From Candidatus Zixiibacteriota bacterium (GTDB lineage: Bacteria > Zixibacteria > MSB-5A5 > RBG-16-43-9), in contig JAOUFL010000101.1 in NCBI GenBank assembly GCA_029858245.1, positions 1 to 8,169 on the forward strand: a stretch of DNA of 8,169 bases, written 5' to 3'. The translations under genes and the position numbers were made by a program. Shown in pieces: positions 5,683 through 8,169 of this stretch (its first letter is position 1; every line of letters begins with the position of its first letter). The notes beneath the pieces are model-generated. The model did not search any database and had not been told where the DNA came from. It saw only the letters and a program-made list of their open reading frames with translations.

Positions 5683-5925
5683 TTATGATTTGAATCTGAA
5701 ATTAGCCCAATCCTCCAAGCCGTTTTCGATACTTCCGAAAAATTCAGAGGAGAGAGTTGAGGTAGAACAGCCCTTGTAAGGCGAGCCGTGAAGCCGGTTG
5801 GCAGCAGGGATGAAATTTAATTCATCCGGGGTAAAGGCTTTAGCCTTTTTTGATAGAAAGGCAGGCAGAAAATATAAACCTATTCCGCCTAATCCTAAAG
5901 TCCTGATGAATTTTCTTCTCTTCAT
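5683..5925 (-). CDS. Small protein with a twin-arginine (Tat) signal, unknown function
   Basis: This is an 80-residue protein I do not recognise. Residues 1-30 form a convincing Tat signal: the motif RRKFIR at 3-8 (consensus S/T-R-R-x-F-L-K), a moderately hydrophobic core GLGGIGLYFLPAFL, a basic c-region SKKAK and an A-K-A cleavage box before F31. The mature part would be only about 50 residues, with one cysteine (Cys53, in YKGCSTST) and an acidic-aromatic end (ENGLEDWANF). Tat export usually serves folded or cofactor-bearing proteins, so such a short mature chain is odd. It could be an intact small exported protein, or the surviving N-terminus of a longer Tat substrate. It stops 2 bp before prmC and lies about 150 bp downstream of tldE on the same strand. 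The ribosome site is a weak purine run (GAGAAGAAG). Coding is likely from the coherent signal and the junction with prmC. Confidence 0.65.
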   Translation of the reverse strand: MKRRKFIRTLGLGGIGLYFLPAFLSKKAKAFTPDELNFIPAANRLHGSPYKGCSTSTLSSEFFGSIENGLEDWANFRFKS

Positions 5926-5944
5926 TTTCTTCTTCTCACGGTAG

Positions 5945-5964
5945 ACGCAGACTTCAGTCTGCGT
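5945..5964. repeat. Hairpin in the leader of the small Tat gene
   Basis: ACGCAGACT (5945-5953) and AGTCTGCGT (5956-5964) form a perfect 9-bp stem with a 2-base loop. It is preceded by GTAG (5941-5944), the same border start as the palindromes at 1579 and 2669. It lies 19 bases upstream of the ATG at 5925 on the minus strand, so it would fold in the 5' leader of the Tat-signal gene just before its weak ribosome site. Confidence 0.65.
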
Positions 5965-5978
5965 TCTTATATTCAGCT

Positions 5979-6060
5979 TTCCCTCCCTTGAGGGGAGGGA
6001 TAAAGGGAGGGTGAAATTATTTTTATTCTCCCTCTCTCTAACTCTCCCTCATAGGGGGAA
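5979..6060. repeat. Inverted pair of a G-rich repeat between tldE and the small Tat gene
   Basis: The plus-strand unit at 5979-6015 (TTCCCTCCCTTGAGG...GGGAGGGTGAA) and the unit at 6026-6060 read on the minus strand (TTCCCCCTATGAGG...GAGGGAGAA) are about 37 and 35 bases long and roughly 70% alike by eye. They face each other across about 10 AT-rich bases. Each unit also has its own short inverted repeat, for example CCCTCCC (5981-5987) with GGGAGGG (5993-5999). The pair could fold into one long imperfect hairpin in the transcript between tldE and the Tat gene. Confidence 0.65.
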
Positions 6061-6090
6061 AGAAGAATATTAATACTATCCCCCTATGAG
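6048..6090. repeat. 11-bp inverted repeat spanning the tldE stop codon
   Basis: CTCATAGGGGG (6048-6058) is the exact reverse complement of CCCCCTATGAG (6080-6090), with 21 bases between. The right arm encodes the last residues of TldE (Leu-Ile-Gly-Gly) and the left arm is the outer end of the G-rich repeat. In the minus-strand transcript this would form a stem enclosing the stop codon. No U-tract follows, so it does not look like an ordinary terminator. Confidence 0.55.
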
Positions 6091-7398
6091 ATTAAACTTG
6101 TTTATCTTCATCGCCGGAACATACATCAGAACACCATACTGCGGGCAAAGCTTCCTTTCTCTGGTCATCATCTCCACATTGGATAATGCCTCCAAGATAC
6201 TCTGCCCGATTCTCATATTTTTAACTGCTGATTTTATCTTTCCGTTTTCTATTAAAAAGGTTCCGTCCCTGGTTGTGCCGGTGACCATTGTCTTCATCGG
6301 GTTCATATAATTAATATACCAGAAATGGGTGATTAAAATCCCTCTTTTGGTTGAGCCTACCATCTCTTCTAAAGTTGAGCTTCCGGGTGATATCACCATA
6401 TTTTTAGGGTAAGGCCCAAAGGTGTTATTAGGTGGCAGGGCATGTCCGGTCGATTCAGCACCGCTCTTGTTGGCATAATAGGAATTGTAAACCACGCCTT
6501 TGGCAATTCCGTTTTCTATCAAGGTAACTTTTTTCTTGGTAACTCCCTCATAGTCGAAGGGGATTCCAATCATTACCGGCTCATAAGGATTTTCAAATAT
6601 AGTTATATTATCACCGGTTATCTTCTCACCCGGTTTCATGAAACTTCTACCCTCGGTAAAGGTTTTAGCTCCAAAACCTAAGAAGCCCAAAAACAAAAGC
6701 AGGGAAGCAACTGCTGCCTCCTCCAGTATAACTGTATATTCACCCGGAGTTAACTCAATCTGGTTTTTGGATAAAATCGCTTTTTCAACTGCTATCCGGG
6801 TTAATTTCTCAATATCAATATCCCTCACGTCTCTGGAAAATCCCTGAGCCCAGCCAGAATTCCCATTATCACTTGCCGTCAGAGAAAAATTAGCTTTAGT
6901 CTCTTGAAAATATTGTCTCGCACCCAAAGAATTAACAACTGCAGTGACATCTGTCTCAGTCTGGAAAGCACCTGCAGATACTAAATTATTTTTCCTACAC
7001 TTCTCTACAGCAATTTTAATCCCCTTTGCTCTATTTTCAGGATTGAAATTATGAGTACCCTGATAGAAACCTTTTACTTCTGGAGCCTGGCTTGAACTGG
7101 GCAAAGAGATAAAATCAGGGTCTTCTTTTTGATTTACTGCGATTTCCGTAGCATCCTTTACAACCTTTTTTATCGCCTCATCCTCGACTTTATTGGTTAT
7201 GGCCACACCTATTTTCTTTCCCAATACTGCCCTTGCCATAACCGTATGATCCGCTCTTCCCATATTCTGATGAATAATATTCTCTGCAAATCGAGTCAGA
7301 TAAAAATCCTCTTCCATAAGAAGCAGTTCAGTCTGATCCGCTTCTGAATAATTTAATCCTTTTTCCAGAATCTCTATGGCTTTTTCTTTTTGTATCAT
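6076..7398 (-). CDS. tldE: TldE/PmbA, non-catalytic subunit of the TldD/TldE metalloprotease
   Basis: The 440-residue protein is close in length to E. coli PmbA (450). In E. coli, TldD and TldE form a heteromeric cytoplasmic protease that cuts unfolded peptides, including the leader of microcin B17 and the antitoxin CcdA. The N-terminal part (about 1-190) carries the family's RFAENIIHQN strand and GKKIGVA segment. The C-terminal part has LTPGEYTVILEEAAVASLL at the position where TldD carries its zinc motif, but here there is no HExxxH, as expected for TldE. Later markers are FDYEGVTKKKVTLIENG and the YNSYYANKSG segment at 304-313, leading to STGHALPP, and VTGTTRDGTFLIENGKI. The ATG at 7398 lies 5 bases after the tldD stop. 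An alternative TTG at 7407 would overlap that stop by 4 bases and add three residues. Both imply coupled translation, and I preferred ATG. Confidence 0.93.
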   Translation of the reverse strand: MIQKEKAIEILEKGLNYSEADQTELLLMEEDFYLTRFAENIIHQNMGRADHTVMARAVLGKKIGVAITNKVEDEAIKKVVKDATEIAVNQKEDPDFISLPSSSQAPEVKGFYQGTHNFNPENRAKGIKIAVEKCRKNNLVSAGAFQTETDVTAVVNSLGARQYFQETKANFSLTASDNGNSGWAQGFSRDVRDIDIEKLTRIAVEKAILSKNQIELTPGEYTVILEEAAVASLLLFLGFLGFGAKTFTEGRSFMKPGEKITGDNITIFENPYEPVMIGIPFDYEGVTKKKVTLIENGIAKGVVYNSYYANKSGAESTGHALPPNNTFGPYPKNMVISPGSSTLEEMVGSTKRGILITHFWYINYMNPMKTMVTGTTRDGTFLIENGKIKSAVKNMRIGQSILEALSNVEMMTRERKLCPQYGVLMYVPAMKINKFNLIGG

Positions 7399-7403
7399 TA
7401 AAG

Positions 7404-8169
7404 TCAACTACCCGCTTTAACATTCCTGAATCTCGCAGGTGAACACCCCTGGCAGGTACCCGCGTTCTGGCCTGGTTGTCCTTTTCCACAATTGGGTGTT
7501 CCCCAGAGTTTGAAATATTTTTCCGAAGCGATGGCATCGCAGGAGTTCCAGAATTCGACTGTGTTCCCGGAATAGGTGGGATTTTTAATCATCTCACCCA
7601 ATTTTCCATTTTTTATCTCCCAGCCGATCTCGCATCCCATCTGGAAATTCTCCCGGTTATCGTCGATGCTCCAGGAGGAAACTGTCTCCATATAAATCCC
7701 ATCATCTACCCCGGAGATTAAATCCTCGAAACTGTGATTTCCAGGTAATAAAAGGGTATTGGTCATACGGATAATCGGAATATTTCCCCAACCATCCGCT
7801 TTCATAGAACCGTTGGAGGTAGTTTTTATCAGAGGAGCTGTTTCCCTGGAGGTTAAATATCCGACCAGAATTCCATTTTTAATCAAATCTTTTCTCTGGG
7901 CTTTTACCCCTTCATCATCGTACCCGAAAGTCCCCAGACCACCGGGAAAACTTGAGTCCGTTACCACATTCACAATCTCAGATCCATATTTTAATTTGTT
8001 CAGTTTATCTAAAGTAGCAAAGCTTGTCCCGGAGAAGTTTTTTTCTGCACCCAAGATGCGGTCTAATTCCAGAGGATGACCTATGGATTCATGTATCTGC
8101 AGAGAGAGCTGGGCACCATCCAAAACGATGGTTTTTAAACCGGAAGGACATTCCTTAGCAGAAAGTAGC
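7404..8169 (-). CDS. tldD: TldD, catalytic zinc subunit of TldD/TldE (5' end beyond the window)
   Basis: The frame is open from the right edge to a TGA at 7404, giving the last 255 residues of an expected 450-480. A TTG at 8121-8123 is an internal leucine, not a start, because conserved family sequence (ECPSGLKTIVLDGAQLSLQ) continues upstream of it. The zinc-protease motif HESIGH (HExxxH) follows immediately, then PLELDRILG. Further TldD markers are GGLGTFGYDDEGV, GILVGYLTSRETA and the C-terminal GTPNCGKGQPGQ, whose cysteine corresponds to the third zinc ligand in the E. coli enzyme, followed by SPARFRNVKAG. This subunit supplies the peptidase active site and TldE is its partner. The two genes are adjacent and almost touching, as is usual for this pair. 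Any N-terminal targeting signal and the promoter lie outside the window. Confidence 0.94.
   Translation of the reverse strand, partial: LLSAKECPSGLKTIVLDGAQLSLQIHESIGHPLELDRILGAEKNFSGTSFATLDKLNKLKYGSEIVNVVTDSSFPGGLGTFGYDDEGVKAQRKDLIKNGILVGYLTSRETAPLIKTTSNGSMKADGWGNIPIIRMTNTLLLPGNHSFEDLISGVDDGIYMETVSSWSIDDNRENFQMGCEIGWEIKNGKLGEMIKNPTYSGNTVEFWNSCDAIASEKYFKLWGTPNCGKGQPGQNAGTCQGCSPARFRNVKAGS

Noticed and set aside
7759..8079. Plus-strand 106-codon frame
   Set aside because: Antisense to the conserved tldD catalytic region, which fully explains the open frame.
8121..8123. TTG as the start of tldD
   Set aside because: Conserved TldD sequence continues upstream of it in frame to the window edge, and a start here would remove nearly half of the protein.

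Overview
This is an AT-rich window (roughly 40% GC by eye) from a bacterium. Genes are tightly spaced and sigma70-type promoters, Shine-Dalgarno sites, a bacterial release-factor methyltransferase (PrmC), a Tat signal and a Sec signal are all visible. The mix of a Pyrococcus-type threonine dehydrogenase, TldD/TldE and many small dispersed palindromes would fit an uncultivated or candidate-phylum lineage, but nothing here fixes the taxonomy. Both window edges cut genes: a membrane protein at the left and tldD at the right, both on the minus strand.

Layout. Positions 1-1469 (minus) hold the N-terminus of an unknown multi-span membrane protein and, upstream of it, a 377-residue GNAT-type acyltransferase. 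Positions 1470-1756 form a divergent intergenic region with a paired palindromic repeat, a good plus-strand promoter and an operator-like dyad. They precede an exported tandem-domain rhodanese (1757-2665). The rhodanese converges on a zinc-dependent L-threonine 3-dehydrogenase (2820-3866, minus). The 154 bp between their 3' ends is almost entirely palindromes, one of which looks like a Rho-independent terminator. Tdh has a near-consensus promoter (3917-3944). A 325-bp region separates it from a divergent, single-domain asparaginase-like protein (4192-4680, plus).

The right half is a minus-strand cluster read from the right edge: tldD (5'-truncated, zinc protease subunit), tldE directly behind it, about 150 bp of inverted repeats, an 80-residue protein with a twin-arginine signal, and prmC starting 2 bp after it. 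TldD and TldE are known to act as one heteromeric protease. The tiny Tat protein is an orphan of unknown role.

The genes do not form one obvious pathway; most are housekeeping or accessory metabolic functions. I see no clear new defence or biosynthetic system. The most unusual material is non-coding. One set of short palindromes shares a GTAGGGG-like border but has unrelated stem sequences, twice arranged as inverted pairs around a T-rich spacer (1579-1627 and 2669-2730). A second, purine-rich family forms an inverted pair at 5979-6060. The 80-residue Tat protein inside the tldDE-prmC block is the most interesting coding unknown.
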